From contig NZ_LT745763.1 of NCBI RefSeq assembly GCF_900166595.1, forward strand, positions 1,458,814 through 1,522,813: a stretch of 64,000 nucleotides of DNA, written 5' to 3'. The translations under genes and the position numbers were made by a program. The notes under the pieces were generated by a model. That model had not been told where the DNA came from, made no database searches, and saw nothing but the letters and a program-made list of their open reading frames with translations. Position 1 is the stretch's first letter. The number at the start of each line of letters is the position of its first letter. The stretch comes from Virgibacillus dokdonensis. GTDB taxonomy: Bacteria; Bacillota; Bacilli; Bacillales; Amphibacillaceae. Shown here piece after piece: positions 36,578-49,596 of the stretch.

Positions 36578-37330
36578 TCATTTAGATGGAACCCATTTAG
36601 TTTTTAAAATAATCCAATTACCGTCTTCGAAATACCATATAGTCTCTACAGTTCCTAATTGGTCGGCATGGTATGCGCCACTAATTTGTTGATAACTTTT
36701 TAGACCATATCCTTTACTATCGCTTATTTTAAAGACTTCAAAAAAGGCGATTGGATCAATCATAACAGATTGATTTTGCGAATGTAAGCTGCCGTCTTTA
36801 TTATAAATACCAAGTCGAATATAATCTTGTGCACGATTTTTAACATCTATTGTGATTGGTTTACTCGTAGCGGTTAATGTTATATTAACTTTAAAATCAG
36901 GTTGGAAATTACCGCTTAAATATGTTTGCTTAGGTAATGGTATTTTTTCCATTTGGGTGTGAATGATGGTATTTAGTTGGTAATTATAAAGCCCGCCACT
37001 TCCCCCAGTGGCACTTTGATAAAATATATCTTTTATTCCATCGTGATTCAAATCGACAAACTGTAAATAAGGGTCATAACCGCCATTGTAAGAGATTTTC
37101 CATTGATTATTATTATTAGAAATCTCTGCCCATATTTCACGATAATATGTTGAATCCGCAGAAAAAAACGTACCCATTAATTTAATTGTTTCTGGATGAT
37201 TATCGCCAGTTACATCAGCGCGATATGTCTTAATTAAAGATGGCTTTGCCTCTTCTGCAATAATTGAACTAGAAACAAAAACAAGAAGCAACACACTACA
37301 TAGAATAAAAAAAGTATGCTTGCCTTTCAT
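36578..37330 (-). CDS. Secreted protein with FG-GAP/VCBS-like repeat
   Basis: The 250-residue protein starts at the ATG at 37330 (RBS AAGGGTGAG). Residues 1-25 form a signal peptide ending near SSSIIAEEA. YRADVTGDNHPETIKLMG and FVDLNHDGIKDIFYQS are calcium-binding DxDxDG-type loops of FG-GAP/VCBS repeats. The C-terminal half is beta-rich and shows no catalytic motif. Similar secreted proteins occur in Bacillus spore formers, but I do not recognise a named one. It is convergent with leuS. Confidence 0.72.
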   Translation of the reverse strand: MKGKHTFFILCSVLLLVFVSSSIIAEEAKPSLIKTYRADVTGDNHPETIKLMGTFFSADSTYYREIWAEISNNNNQWKISYNGGYDPYLQFVDLNHDGIKDIFYQSATGGSGGLYNYQLNTIIHTQMEKIPLPKQTYLSGNFQPDFKVNITLTATSKPITIDVKNRAQDYIRLGIYNKDGSLHSQNQSVMIDPIAFFEVFKISDSKGYGLKSYQQISGAYHADQLGTVETIWYFEDGNWIILKTKWVPSK

Positions 37331-37411
37331 GATTACACTCACCCTTCTACGTTGTTAGCTTTAGATTGTGTTGCAAACTTGAAAGTTATCCATTGAAAAA
37401 TTATTATGTAA

Positions 37412-37420
37412 TTATCCACA
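37412..37420 (+). promoter_or_regulatory. DnaA-box-like 9-mer
   Basis: TTATCCACA is an exact consensus DnaA box. A weaker TTATCCATT lies 26 bases upstream. It stands in the upstream region of ytwF. Function is uncertain; an isolated 9-mer can arise by chance. Confidence 0.3.
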
Positions 37421-37487
37421 GTTGAAGTGATTTTGATATTATGGTTGTTAAATAACATTTTAAATTGGAAAGGCTTGAGGTGATAAA

Positions 37488-37790
37488 GTGAAAGAGTTAA
37501 CCCCAAAACAAGTGGAGAAGAAGTTAGAAAATAACGATGATATGTTAGAACTTATTGATGTACGTGAAGAAGAAGAGGTAGCGCAAGGTAAAATCCCTCA
37601 CATAACGCATATTCCTTTAGAGCAGATACCTGAGAAAGCAGAAAAACTAGATAAGTCTAAGCAATATATTATGGTTTGTAGGTCGGGGAGAAGGAGTGAA
37701 AGAGCAGCTGCCTATTTACAGAAACAAGGATTTGATGTAGCAAATATGGTTGGTGGCATGCTAGAATGGCGTGGAGAAATCATGAACTAA
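37488..37790 (+). CDS. ytwF: Rhodanese-like domain protein YtwF
   Basis: This 100-residue single rhodanese domain begins with a GTG at 37488 (GAGGTG site). ELIDVREEEEVAQGKIP is the N-terminal motif. The active-site loop CRSGRRS starts at Cys64, and GGMLEWRG ends the domain. Such proteins carry persulfide sulfur; the partner here is unknown. In Bacillus ytwF is near leuS, as here. A stem at about 37795-37826 (TATAGGAGAA/TTTCTCCTATA) follows as terminator. Confidence 0.9.
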   Translation: MKELTPKQVEKKLENNDDMLELIDVREEEEVAQGKIPHITHIPLEQIPEKAEKLDKSKQYIMVCRSGRRSERAAAYLQKQGFDVANMVGGMLEWRGEIMN

Positions 37791-37794
37791 AAAT

Positions 37795-37826
37795 ATATAG
37801 GAGAAGGGCTTGACTTTTCTCCTATA
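37795..37826 (+). terminator. Terminator after ytwF
   Basis: TATAGGAGAA pairs with TTTCTCCTATA across a short loop, five bases after the stop codon. Confidence 0.6.
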
Positions 37827-37891
37827 ATCCTTTATCATTATTTTTGCTGTCAAAAACAAGCAGTTCTATTTCATTATTAGACAGCAATGTG

Positions 37892-37920
37892 TTGACTATG
37901 ATTGCTTTACATGATATACT
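37892..37920 (+). promoter_or_regulatory. rRNA operon promoter P1
   Basis: TTGACT and TATACT are separated by 17 bases, about 270 bases before the 16S gene. Confidence 0.8.
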
Positions 37921-37976
37921 TAAAATCCGCACTAAACACATTTTGGTTTGGTGTGATGATCATTTTGGTTATGTAG

Positions 37977-38005
37977 TTGACAAATATAATGAGACAGGTT
38001 ATACT
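37977..38005 (+). promoter_or_regulatory. rRNA operon promoter P2
   Basis: TTGACA and TATACT are separated by 17 bases. Tandem promoters of this kind are typical of Bacillus rrn operons. Confidence 0.85.
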
Positions 38006-38035
38006 TGTTAAGTTGCTGAAAAAACATTACATTAT

Positions 38036-38051
38036 TTGCTCTTTGAAAACT
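38036..38051 (+). promoter_or_regulatory. boxA antitermination element of the rrn leader
   Basis: TTGCTCTTTGAAAACT closely matches the Bacillus rrn boxA (NusB/S10 binding). Confidence 0.75.
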
Positions 38052-38070
38052 GAACAAAACAACCAGTATG
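38049..38070 (+). other. 16S processing stem, 5' strand
   Basis: ACTGAACAAAACAACCAGTA plus TG pairs with 39813-39835 (one mismatch and one bulge), enclosing the whole 16S gene. It is the expected RNase III processing stalk. Confidence 0.75.
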
Positions 38071-38167
38071 TCAAAGAAAAACAAACCCTGTTTTTCTTAA
38101 GAAATAAACTGAGAGAAATCTCAGAAGAAGCTAAGAATGATGGAGAACGGTGTTCATCATCACAAAC

Positions 38168-39739
<1,572 letters not shown>

Positions 39740-39907
39740 AATTATACGGAAACCGACTAAATTCGCCACGTCCTGTGGCGACGTCGGCATGACCTGCATC
39801 ATGCAGGCCCAACATACTTGGTTGTTTGGTTCAGTTTTGAGAGAGTAAATCTCTTGATAGGATGCAAGTGTCTTCATAATAAGATTTGACATCCTTTTAT
39901 AGATTGT

Positions 39908-39928
39908 ACCTTGAAAACTAAATAAGAG
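39908..39928 (+). other. 23S processing stem, 5' strand
   Basis: These 21 bases (ACCTTGAAAACTAAATAAGA and G) are perfectly complementary to 43090-43110 downstream of the 23S gene. They form the pre-23S stalk cut by Mini-III/RNase III. Confidence 0.8.
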
Positions 39929-39952
39929 TAACAACGACATCAAACCAAAAGC

Positions 39953-40089
39953 GGAAGCGAATGTTTAGCGATGTACAGACGACTGACTCGCAGGAGATAA
40001 AGGAAACACGATGAACGTAAGTGAATTGATGTTGACTTATCGTACGAAGAGGAAGGAAGTCATGCTAATCGCTATGAGCTGAAGCTAGA
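39953..40089 (+). repeat. Repeat B, copy 3, inside the 16S-23S spacer
   Basis: The blocks GTTTAGC, GGAGATAAAGGAA..ACG, GATG.TGACTTATCG and GAAGTC..GCTAAT are collinear with repeat B at 18709-18850. The segment is bracketed by the direct repeat AAACCAAAAGC (39942-39952 and 40090-40100). It sits between the 23S processing strand and the mature 23S 5' end, so it is removed during maturation. Confidence 0.6.
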
Positions 40090-40137
40090 AAACCAAAAGC
40101 TGAAAAGCAATATGCTTATTCATAGATAAAATTGTAA

Positions 40138-43063
<2,926 letters not shown>

Positions 43064-43215
43064 TTTTTGGTAGATGTACGTTGAATGATCTCTTATTTAG
43101 TTTTCAAGGTGACAAGGAAAAAATGACTTTTTTCAACAAAGATCTTGATTTTTTCACAAAAACGATTATAATAAGATTTGTGCCTCTTTGAAGCACAACA
43201 TAACAGATAGCAACT

Positions 43216-43335
43216 TTGCCTGGTAGTAATGGCGGAGAGGTCACACCTGTTCCCATGCCGAACACAGTAGTTAAGCTCTCCAGCGCCGATGGTAGTTGGG
43301 ACTTTGTCCCTGCAAGAGTAGGACGCCGCCAGGCA
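43216..43335 (+). rRNA. rrf: 5S ribosomal RNA
   Basis: The gene begins TTGCCTGGTAGTAATGGCGG and ends GGACGCCGCCAGGCAA; the two ends pair as helix I. CCGAACACAGTAGTTAAGCTC is the conserved loop A/helix III region (shown shortened to its core CCGAACACAGTAGTTAAG). Confidence 0.97.
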
Positions 43336-43344
43336 ACTTATATT

Positions 43345-43382
43345 AAAAAAACTGACTCATTTTCTCACGAGTCAGTTTTTTT
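43345..43382 (+). terminator. Terminator of the rRNA operon
   Basis: The stem AAAAAAACTGACTC/GAGTCAGTTTTTTT lies directly after the 5S gene. Confidence 0.93.
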
Positions 43383-43474
43383 AATATGTAAGGTAAATAA
43401 TGAAATATCATCTTATCATAGATTTATTGGGTAAAAGATAAACAAGTAGAAGTATGGAATATAAAATAAGCAAT

Positions 43475-43740
43475 ATGATATTTTTGATAAAGCTTTATAT
43501 CAAGGAGTATTTACAAACACGTGATATGAGTGAAGTTCAAATAATCGTGATGGATTTGTCTAAATCCTTTAAACAAGCTGTAAAAAAGCATTCGGCAATC
43601 CATTGATGATTGCAAATCGATTTCAATATTTGTGGCAAAAGTATTGGGCATTCGATAAAGTGCGCCGAGAAGTTTAAAAGGAGTTAGAAAAAATTTATAG
43701 CAAAAAAAGTTCTTTTGCCCATTATAAAAGGAGCTGTTTT
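43475..43740 (+). pseudogene. Relic of an ISL3-family transposase gene
   Basis: The frame reads FLIKLYIKEYLQTRDMSEV then QIIVMDLSKSFKQAVKK, aligning with DILPNRKKKTLKDYLQKHG and VVIMDMSPSFKAAVQK of the intact transposase at 26460-27677. After a TGA and a frame change it continues PLMIANRFQYLWQKYWAFDK and VRREV, then a TAA. It matches PVIVADRFHFCRYIYWALDG VRRR of the intact copy. Only the central DDE part remains, with at least one frameshift and one nonsense codon. It is diverged enough to come from a different ISL3 element. Confidence 0.8.
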
Positions 43741-43796
43741 TCCTTTCTTAAAGTTCATTACTATGTAACTTAAGTAAGGAAAAACGGCACCTTAAA
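43727..43796. terminator. Hairpin downstream of the DAACS symporter gene
   Basis: On the minus strand AGGTGCCGTTTTTCCTT pairs imperfectly with AAGGAAAAACAGCTCCT around a 30-base loop. It is probably the terminator of the minus-strand symporter gene. Confidence 0.5.
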
Positions 43797-43821
43797 GTAT
43801 TTTGGTTTTATTACGTTAAGA

Positions 43822-45009
43822 TTAAACTACGCCTTCTTTATTGTTTAATGCCTTACTATTTTTGCTTAGACTGTCCGTTATAGATGTTATTGCTCCATCT
43901 CCCGTAACATTACAAGCCGTCCCTAAACTATCCTGAGCTAAATAAAGGGCAATCATAAGTGAGACCATTACGGAATCAAAGCCTAACATACTTTCTAAAA
44001 GGCCAATTGCTGCCATTACTGCACCTCCTGGCACTCCAGGAGCTGCAATCATTGTTACACCTAGCATTAAAATAAACGGAAATATACTTCCAAAAGTAGC
44101 AACTTCACCTTGTAAGAACAATACAGCTAATGCACAGCTTACAAGTGTAATAGTACTTCCAGATAAATGAATATTAGCTAGCAAAGGTACCGTGAAATCC
44201 GCAATACTTTCCCGCACTTTTAGTTTTTTAGAGTGTTTTAAAGTGACAGGGATGGTAGCCGCTGATGATTGAGTTCCTAGCGCAGTAAAATAGGCTGGAG
44301 CCATTGTTTTTAACATAGATACAGGATTTTGCTTGCTTAAAGTTCCCGCAAGTGTATATTGTACTAGTAAGTAAAGTAAGTGCAAAATAATGATCATTAC
44401 AAAGACTTTAGCAAAAACGGATAATATAGTACTCACCTGTCCAGCAGCAGTCATATTAGCAAAGATACCAAAAATATGAAATGGTAATAGTGGAATAATA
44501 ACTTTTTCAATTACTAAATGAATAATGTCTCTAACATCTAGTGACAATTGGTAAAGCGTGTCCCCTTTAATCGCGGCAATTCCTAGACCAAGAACAAAAG
44601 CTAGTAATAAAGCAGTCATAACCCCCATAGGTGGTGGCATTTCAATCTCTATAAATCCACTACTTAAAGCTTTAGTTGGATCAGAAAATGATTGTAATGA
44701 TTGCTGACTTAATAAGTTAGGGTAAATGGTCTTTGCAGAGAAAAAGGCAACAATACCAGCAATAACTGTGGAAGAATATGCAATAAATGCTGTTAGACCT
44801 AATAGTTTCCCTGCGCCCTTACCTAGTGATCCGATACCAGGGATAATGAAACCGAGAATAATTAACGGGATAATAAAACCTAAAAAGTTTCCGAACAGAT
44901 CATTGAATGTTGCGAAAACACGGATAAACCAGTCATTTGCAAACGATCCAATTGTAATACCTAACGCAATAGCGATAACAATACGTATTAGTAATCCAAA
45001 ACCTTTCAA
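43822..45009 (-). CDS. Dicarboxylate/amino acid:cation symporter (DAACS family)
   Basis: The 395-residue membrane protein starts at a TTG at 45009, chosen because AAGGAGG precedes it at 9 bases; the longer ATG frame lacks an RBS. The DAACS family landmarks are the serine-rich hairpin TALGTQSSAATIPVTL, a GVPGGAVMA segment and YLAQDSLGTACNVTGDGA near the C-terminus, the substrate/Na+ site. Eight membrane segments plus two re-entrant loops are expected. It likely imports a dicarboxylate or an amino acid (glutamate, aspartate or serine); the specificity cannot be read from sequence alone. Confidence 0.87.
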   Translation of the reverse strand: MKGFGLLIRIVIAIALGITIGSFANDWFIRVFATFNDLFGNFLGFIIPLIILGFIIPGIGSLGKGAGKLLGLTAFIAYSSTVIAGIVAFFSAKTIYPNLLSQQSLQSFSDPTKALSSGFIEIEMPPPMGVMTALLLAFVLGLGIAAIKGDTLYQLSLDVRDIIHLVIEKVIIPLLPFHIFGIFANMTAAGQVSTILSVFAKVFVMIIILHLLYLLVQYTLAGTLSKQNPVSMLKTMAPAYFTALGTQSSAATIPVTLKHSKKLKVRESIADFTVPLLANIHLSGSTITLVSCALAVLFLQGEVATFGSIFPFILMLGVTMIAAPGVPGGAVMAAIGLLESMLGFDSVMVSLMIALYLAQDSLGTACNVTGDGAITSITDSLSKNSKALNNKEGVV

Positions 45010-45297
45010 CTGTAGTAACCTCCTTGATATAATACACTCTATTTTACACAAAACATATAAATTAGTCTATTATATATAATCAGAAAAAAAATACCATTCT
45101 GTTGTATTATATTTTGTTAAGTTTGTCAATATATATAGTTAACGGTCATATCTTGTGCTTTTAACGCAGATTTTTTAGAGAATACTTTTGAGACAAACCA
45201 TTGTATTTAGCCTTTTAATCGAACTGGGGACGGTTTACACTTGATTAGAAAAAATAAGGTAAGGTGAGGATATCTAAATAGTCCACAACAAATTAAA

Positions 45298-45319
45298 AGC
45301 GCGCCTCATTTAGCGCGCT
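45298..45319 (-). terminator. Terminator of the small protein gene
   Basis: AGCGCGC/GCGCGCT, read on the minus strand, is followed by TTTAATTT, 11 bases after the stop codon. Confidence 0.75.
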
Positions 45320-45329
45320 CTGCCTATTT

Positions 45330-45530
45330 TTAGCTCATTCCATAAGGGCCCATTTGTTGTGAACCTCCACTGCTTCCAGCATTGGAATTCGACATTTGTG
45401 ATACAAAAGGAATCATTTTTTGCATGGTTTGACCAAAATTTTGATTGTTTTTCGTCATTGTATAAAATGTTGCAGCACCGACACCTACCGAAGCGATAAT
45501 TGGTATCCACATTCCATTTTTTTGCACCAT
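45330..45530 (-). CDS. Small membrane protein of unknown function
   Basis: This 66-residue protein starts at the ATG at 45530 (RBS AAAGGAC). One hydrophobic segment (about residues 8-24, IPIIASVGVGAATFYTM) is followed by a Gln/Asn/Ser/Gly/Met-rich tail (SNSNAGSSGGSQQMGPYGMS). It resembles small Bacillus envelope or spore-associated proteins, but I cannot name it. The terminator directly after it and its proper RBS support a real gene. It lies downstream of ytfP on the same strand. Confidence 0.65.
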   Translation of the reverse strand: MVQKNGMWIPIIASVGVGAATFYTMTKNNQNFGQTMQKMIPFVSQMSNSNAGSSGGSQQMGPYGMS

Positions 45531-45608
45531 TATCCGTCCTTTCTTTGCCCTTAGAAATGATTATAGACATTATTAGATTCGGCGAAACATAATATTTAAT
45601 ACAAGGTA

Positions 45609-46874
45609 TCAATTGCCAGCTTGTAGTTCCAGAGCTGCGTTTATACCAGCTAACCTACCAGTAACAAGTGCTGATGTAATATTATAACCACCAGTATAAC
45701 CATGAATATCTAAAATCTCTCCACAGAAATATAATCGTTCTGTTTTTTTTGATTGCATGGTATTTGGAACTATTTCTTTAATGGAAACACCGCCTCCAGT
45801 AACAAAAGCTTTTTCTAAGGGAAGTGAACCATGTACGTAAAATGTAAAATGCTTGCATTCATGAATAAATTGCATAATCCATTGCTTGGATAAATTTCCA
45901 GCTTTTTGTTCTTCGTACATGTTGTGATGGTTCAATAAAAAGATAATTAATTTTTCGGGGGCGAACCCTTTTAATAAGTTTTTGACTGTTTTTTTAGGAG
46001 CTTGGTCAATCATATCCAAAAGTTTATCCATAAGTTCTTTCTCCGTAGAATTTGGAAAAATATCTAATACCATAGGCACTTCGCTTCGCCCTTTTCTTAG
46101 CTCCTTTACTACAAATTGCGAGCACCGTAATACAGCTGGCCCTGATATTCCAAAATGAGTGAAAATCATGTCCATTTGATGGGAAATAATTGTTTTTCCT
46201 TTTTTGTTAAGAACAGATAAACAAATATTACGTAATGAAATACCTTGTAATGATTTATTTCGAATAAATGCTTCTTCAGATACTAATGCAACCTCTGTAG
46301 GGTATAGCTCTGTAATTGTATGACCTGCTTTTTTTGCCCATGCATATCCATCCCCAGTAGATCCTGTGTAAGGGACCGCTTTGCCTCCTACTGCGACAAT
46401 AATAGCTTTAGATTGCATTTTTTTACCATGTGGAAGGATAACAGTATGGTGTTTTTCATCGTAATGGATTGCTTCTACAGCAGTTTCCAATTTCACATTA
46501 ACATTTAGCTCGTCTAAACGTCTTAACAACGCATTCACTACAGTTTTAGATTGATTGGATACTGGAAACATTCTTCCGTGATCCTCTTCTTTTAGAGGTA
46601 CTTGTAATGTAGTGAAAAAATCAATAATGTCGTAATTGTTGAAAACAGAAAAAGCACTATATAGAAATTTTCCATTACCTGGAATGTTTTTTATAATTTC
46701 TTCCTGAGGAAGTCGATTTGTGACATTACATCTCCCGCCACCAGAAATCGCCAGTTTTTTCCCTAACTTCTTTCCTTTTTCAATCAATAATGTGTTGGCA
46801 CCATGCTCAGCAGCAGCTATTGCTGCCATCAATCCTGAAGGCCCTCCACCTATAATTGTTACGTCATAGGACAT
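45609..46874 (-). CDS. ytfP: FAD-dependent oxidoreductase of the HI0933/YtfP family
   Basis: The 421-residue flavoprotein has an N-terminal Rossmann motif [10 protein letters not shown] (residues 9-18), followed by the family signature [16 protein letters not shown]. The C-terminal [16 protein letters not shown] and ALVTGRLAG complete the FAD site. The group includes BaiN-type reductases; the physiological substrate of YtfP is not established. The start is the ATG at 46874 with GGAAAGGAATG. It neighbours murJ (divergent), as ytfP does near ytgP in Bacillus. Confidence 0.9.
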   Translation of the reverse strand: MSYDVTIIGGGPSGLMAAIAAAEHGANTLLIEKGKKLGKKLAISGGGRCNVTNRLPQEEIIKNIPGNGKFLYSAFSVFNNYDIIDFFTTLQVPLKEEDHGRMFPVSNQSKTVVNALLRRLDELNVNVKLETAVEAIHYDEKHHTVILPHGKKMQSKAIIVAVGGKAVPYTGSTGDGYAWAKKAGHTITELYPTEVALVSEEAFIRNKSLQGISLRNICLSVLNKKGKTIISHQMDMIFTHFGISGPAVLRCSQFVVKELRKGRSEVPMVLDIFPNSTEKELMDKLLDMIDQAPKKTVKNLLKGFAPEKLIIFLLNHHNMYEEQKAGNLSKQWIMQFIHECKHFTFYVHGSLPLEKAFVTGGGVSIKEIVPNTMQSKKTERLYFCGEILDIHGYTGGYNITSALVTGRLAGINAALELQAGN

Positions 46875-46935
46875 TGATATTCATTCCTTTCCGCTAGGTA
46901 TCGTACCATGAACTAGAAAAAGAAACAATTTTTTA

Positions 46936-47014
46936 TTACACTATAGGAAGTAAAAAGGGAATCTATCCACGCAAAGGAAAAAACGGCTACAACGTAGGTT
47001 TTATAGTATAAAAG
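46936..47014 (+). repeat. Dispersed repeat A, copy 9 (degenerate)
   Basis: TTACACTATAGGAAGTAAAA begins like repeat A, and GGTTTTATAGTATAAAAG resembles its centre. The terminal hairpin is not conserved. Confidence 0.5.
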
Positions 47015-47215
47015 TCATTACAACCATTCTCATATAAAAACTGCCGATAAACAAAAACAACATTTTAATGCACAATATAAGTTAATTTGTAATATAATGT
47101 TGTTATTTATACGGAAGAAATAAATAAAAATATGATAGAATAGTGCATATGTGTAATTTGAAATACAAATTACATCGTAAAGATTTTATTAAATGTAGAT
47201 AATGCAGGTGAAAAA

Positions 47216-48826
47216 ATGTCGAATATTGTACGTGGAACGATGTTGCTAACGGGAGCAACATTTCTCTCTAAACTATTAGGAATGATTTATGTCATTCCAT
47301 TTAATGCTTTAGTTGGAGCAACAGGAGGTACGTTGTTTTCACTAGCTTACACTCCTTATAACATATTTATTAGTCTCTCAACTGTTGGAGTACCATTAGC
47401 TGTATCAAAATTTGTTTCCAAATATAATGCAGTCGGAGATTATGAAACAGGAATGCGCATGTTCCGTACTGGAATGACTTTAATGGTTACTACTGGAATC
47501 ATAGCCTTTTTGGTCCTCTTTTTTAGTGCGGATTTATTAGCAACGGGAATGATTACGAGTGAAAATGCAGACGAGCTCTCGAGATCTGATGTCGCTTTTG
47601 TTATTAAAATGGTAAGTTTTGCTTTGATTTTAATTCCGGCTATGAGCATTGTGAGAGGCTTTTTCCAAGGGTACAATTCCATGGGGCCTACAGCTATATC
47701 TCAAGTCATCGAACAAATTGTACGGATCTTTTTTATTTTGGCAGGATCATTCGTTATTGTAAATATCTTAAATGGATCAGTCATTGCTGCTGTCGGTTTT
47801 TCTACTTTTGCTGCGTTTCTTGGGGCAGTAGCTTCTTGTCTTGTCTTATACATTTATTGGCAAAAAAGAAAGCCGTATATTGATAAACAACGCAAGCAAC
47901 AAATATATATGTACGATATCAGCACAAGCGATATGTTTAAAGAATTATTTCGTTACGCAGGACCATTTGTATTAGTTGGATTAGCTACTCCGTTATATCA
48001 ATTAATTGATCAGTTCACGTTTGAAAGAGCAATGGTTGCTAATGGGGAGGGAGATATTTGGTCTTTTTCCTATTCCGTCGTGAATTTCTATGGACATAAG
48101 CTAGTTATTATCCCTGTAACTATAGCAATAGGTTTATCATTAGCTATTCTCCCTGCAATGACCAAAGCATATACACAAAATAATAAGCAACTGCTAAAAA
48201 ATCAAATAAGCCAAGCACTACAAATTGTTATGTTTTTAATTTTGCCTGCAGTTAGTGGACTATCATTATTATCCACGGAAGCTTATGGAGCGTTATTTGG
48301 ATTAGAAAAAATTGCTATTTCTGGTGAGTTATTAGCTTGGTATGCACCTGTTGGTCTATTTTTCGGGCTATTCACCGTTACCTCTTCCATATTACAAGGT
48401 GTTAACCAACAGCGATTTGCTGTAGTTAGCTTATCTGCGGGTGTACTCGTAAAAGTGTTATTAAACATACAGCTTATTTATATGTTTGGTGCTAAAGGAG
48501 CTATCTTTGGGACAGCATTAGCAGCAGGTATTGCTACTATCCTCAATCTATGGCGCATTCGTTTAGCTGCTCAATTTTCTTATAAACCATTAGTAAAACA
48601 AACGACATTAATTATCATTTTTATTGCAATTATGAGTGGGGCGATTATTTTAGGAAAATATTTATTAGGTATGGTCGTTCCAAATAATCGAGTAGGTATG
48701 ATAATTACATTAATTGGCTGCGTGAGTGTTGGTGGGCTCGTTTACTTGTGGTTAGCTTATGCATCTACATTATTAGAGCGGGTGCTTGGAAATCGGGTTC
48801 GGTTTTTAGATAAAATCTTTAAGTGA
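47216..48826 (+). CDS. murJ: Lipid II flippase MurJ (YtgP, MOP superfamily)
   Basis: This 536-residue MOP-family protein has about fourteen membrane segments. Its N-terminal RGTMLLTGATFLSKLLGMIYVIPFN (shown in parts: ATFLSKLLGMIY) and the QGYNSMGPTAISQV and YRYAGPF-type blocks match the Bacillus YtgP/SpoVB group. YtgP is the MurJ flippase that moves lipid II across the membrane. SpoVB is the sporulation paralogue; neighbour ytzG and gene order favour YtgP. Start ATG at 47216, RBS CAGGTGA. It is followed 14 bases later by ytzG. Confidence 0.88.
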   Translation: MSNIVRGTMLLTGATFLSKLLGMIYVIPFNALVGATGGTLFSLAYTPYNIFISLSTVGVPLAVSKFVSKYNAVGDYETGMRMFRTGMTLMVTTGIIAFLVLFFSADLLATGMITSENADELSRSDVAFVIKMVSFALILIPAMSIVRGFFQGYNSMGPTAISQVIEQIVRIFFILAGSFVIVNILNGSVIAAVGFSTFAAFLGAVASCLVLYIYWQKRKPYIDKQRKQQIYMYDISTSDMFKELFRYAGPFVLVGLATPLYQLIDQFTFERAMVANGEGDIWSFSYSVVNFYGHKLVIIPVTIAIGLSLAILPAMTKAYTQNNKQLLKNQISQALQIVMFLILPAVSGLSLLSTEAYGALFGLEKIAISGELLAWYAPVGLFFGLFTVTSSILQGVNQQRFAVVSLSAGVLVKVLLNIQLIYMFGAKGAIFGTALAAGIATILNLWRIRLAAQFSYKPLVKQTTLIIIFIAIMSGAIILGKYLLGMVVPNNRVGMIITLIGCVSVGGLVYLWLAYASTLLERVLGNRVRFLDKIFK

Positions 48827-48840
48827 TAGGGGGTATTATT

Positions 48841-49551
48841 ATGCGCCTTGACAAATTTTTGGCCAATGCTGGATTGGGAAGTAGGAAAGAAGTAAAAGCT
48901 TTGTTGAAAAAACGATGCGTTATGGTAAATGGTCAATTAGCCAAAGATAGTTCCGTTCACGTTGATGAAATCAATGATAGTATTGCAGTAAATGGAAAGC
49001 CGATTTATTACCAAAAATACACATATATTATGTTGCATAAGCCTTCTGGTGTGATTTCTGCTACAGCAGATAAGCAAGATAAAACGGTTATTGAATTACT
49101 ATCTCACGAATTACAAAAGTTTAAGCCGTTTCCAGTGGGGCGACTGGATAAGGATACAGAAGGCCTGCTTATATTAACGAATGATGGTCAATTAGCACAT
49201 GAGTTATTGTCTCCCAAAAAGCATGTAACGAAAACGTATTTTGCAAAAATTAAAGGGGAGGTAACAGAAGCTGACTGCATGGCTTTTGCCAACGGTGTGA
49301 CATTGGATGATGGCTATAGAACAAAACCTGCAACATTACGTATTTTGAAGCAAGCTGCACAATCAGAAGTTGAAATTATGATAACTGAAGGGAAGTATCA
49401 TCAGATTAAGCGAATGTTTCGAGCTGTTGATAAACAGGTAGCATATTTAAAACGGACAACAATGGGGAAATTACACCTTGATAAGGCTCTTAAAAAAGGA
49501 GAATATAGGCAGTTGCGTGTTGAAGAAGTGAAGTTATTACAGAATTCATAA
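48841..49551 (+). CDS. ytzG: Pseudouridine synthase YtzG (RsuA/RluB family)
   Basis: The 236-residue protein starts at the ATG at 48841, after TAGGGGG; upstream in-frame codons overlap murJ. An S4 RNA-binding domain (MRLDKFLANAGLGSRKEV, residues 1-45) is followed by the catalytic motif GRLDKDTEGLLILTNDG, with Asp103. EGKYHQIKRMF is the C-terminal conserved block. The RsuA branch modifies 16S uridine 516, so this is the likely target. It is probably co-transcribed with murJ. Confidence 0.9.
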   Translation: MRLDKFLANAGLGSRKEVKALLKKRCVMVNGQLAKDSSVHVDEINDSIAVNGKPIYYQKYTYIMLHKPSGVISATADKQDKTVIELLSHELQKFKPFPVGRLDKDTEGLLILTNDGQLAHELLSPKKHVTKTYFAKIKGEVTEADCMAFANGVTLDDGYRTKPATLRILKQAAQSEVEIMITEGKYHQIKRMFRAVDKQVAYLKRTTMGKLHLDKALKKGEYRQLRVEEVKLLQNS

Positions 49552-49596
49552 ACTTTACGTATGTTTCTATAGGGGATTTTATTAAGGAGGCTCATA

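Noticed and set aside
36438..36692. 84-codon plus-strand frame after leuS
   Set aside because: It overlaps the leuS terminator and the 3' end of the minus-strand secreted-protein gene, and has no RBS.
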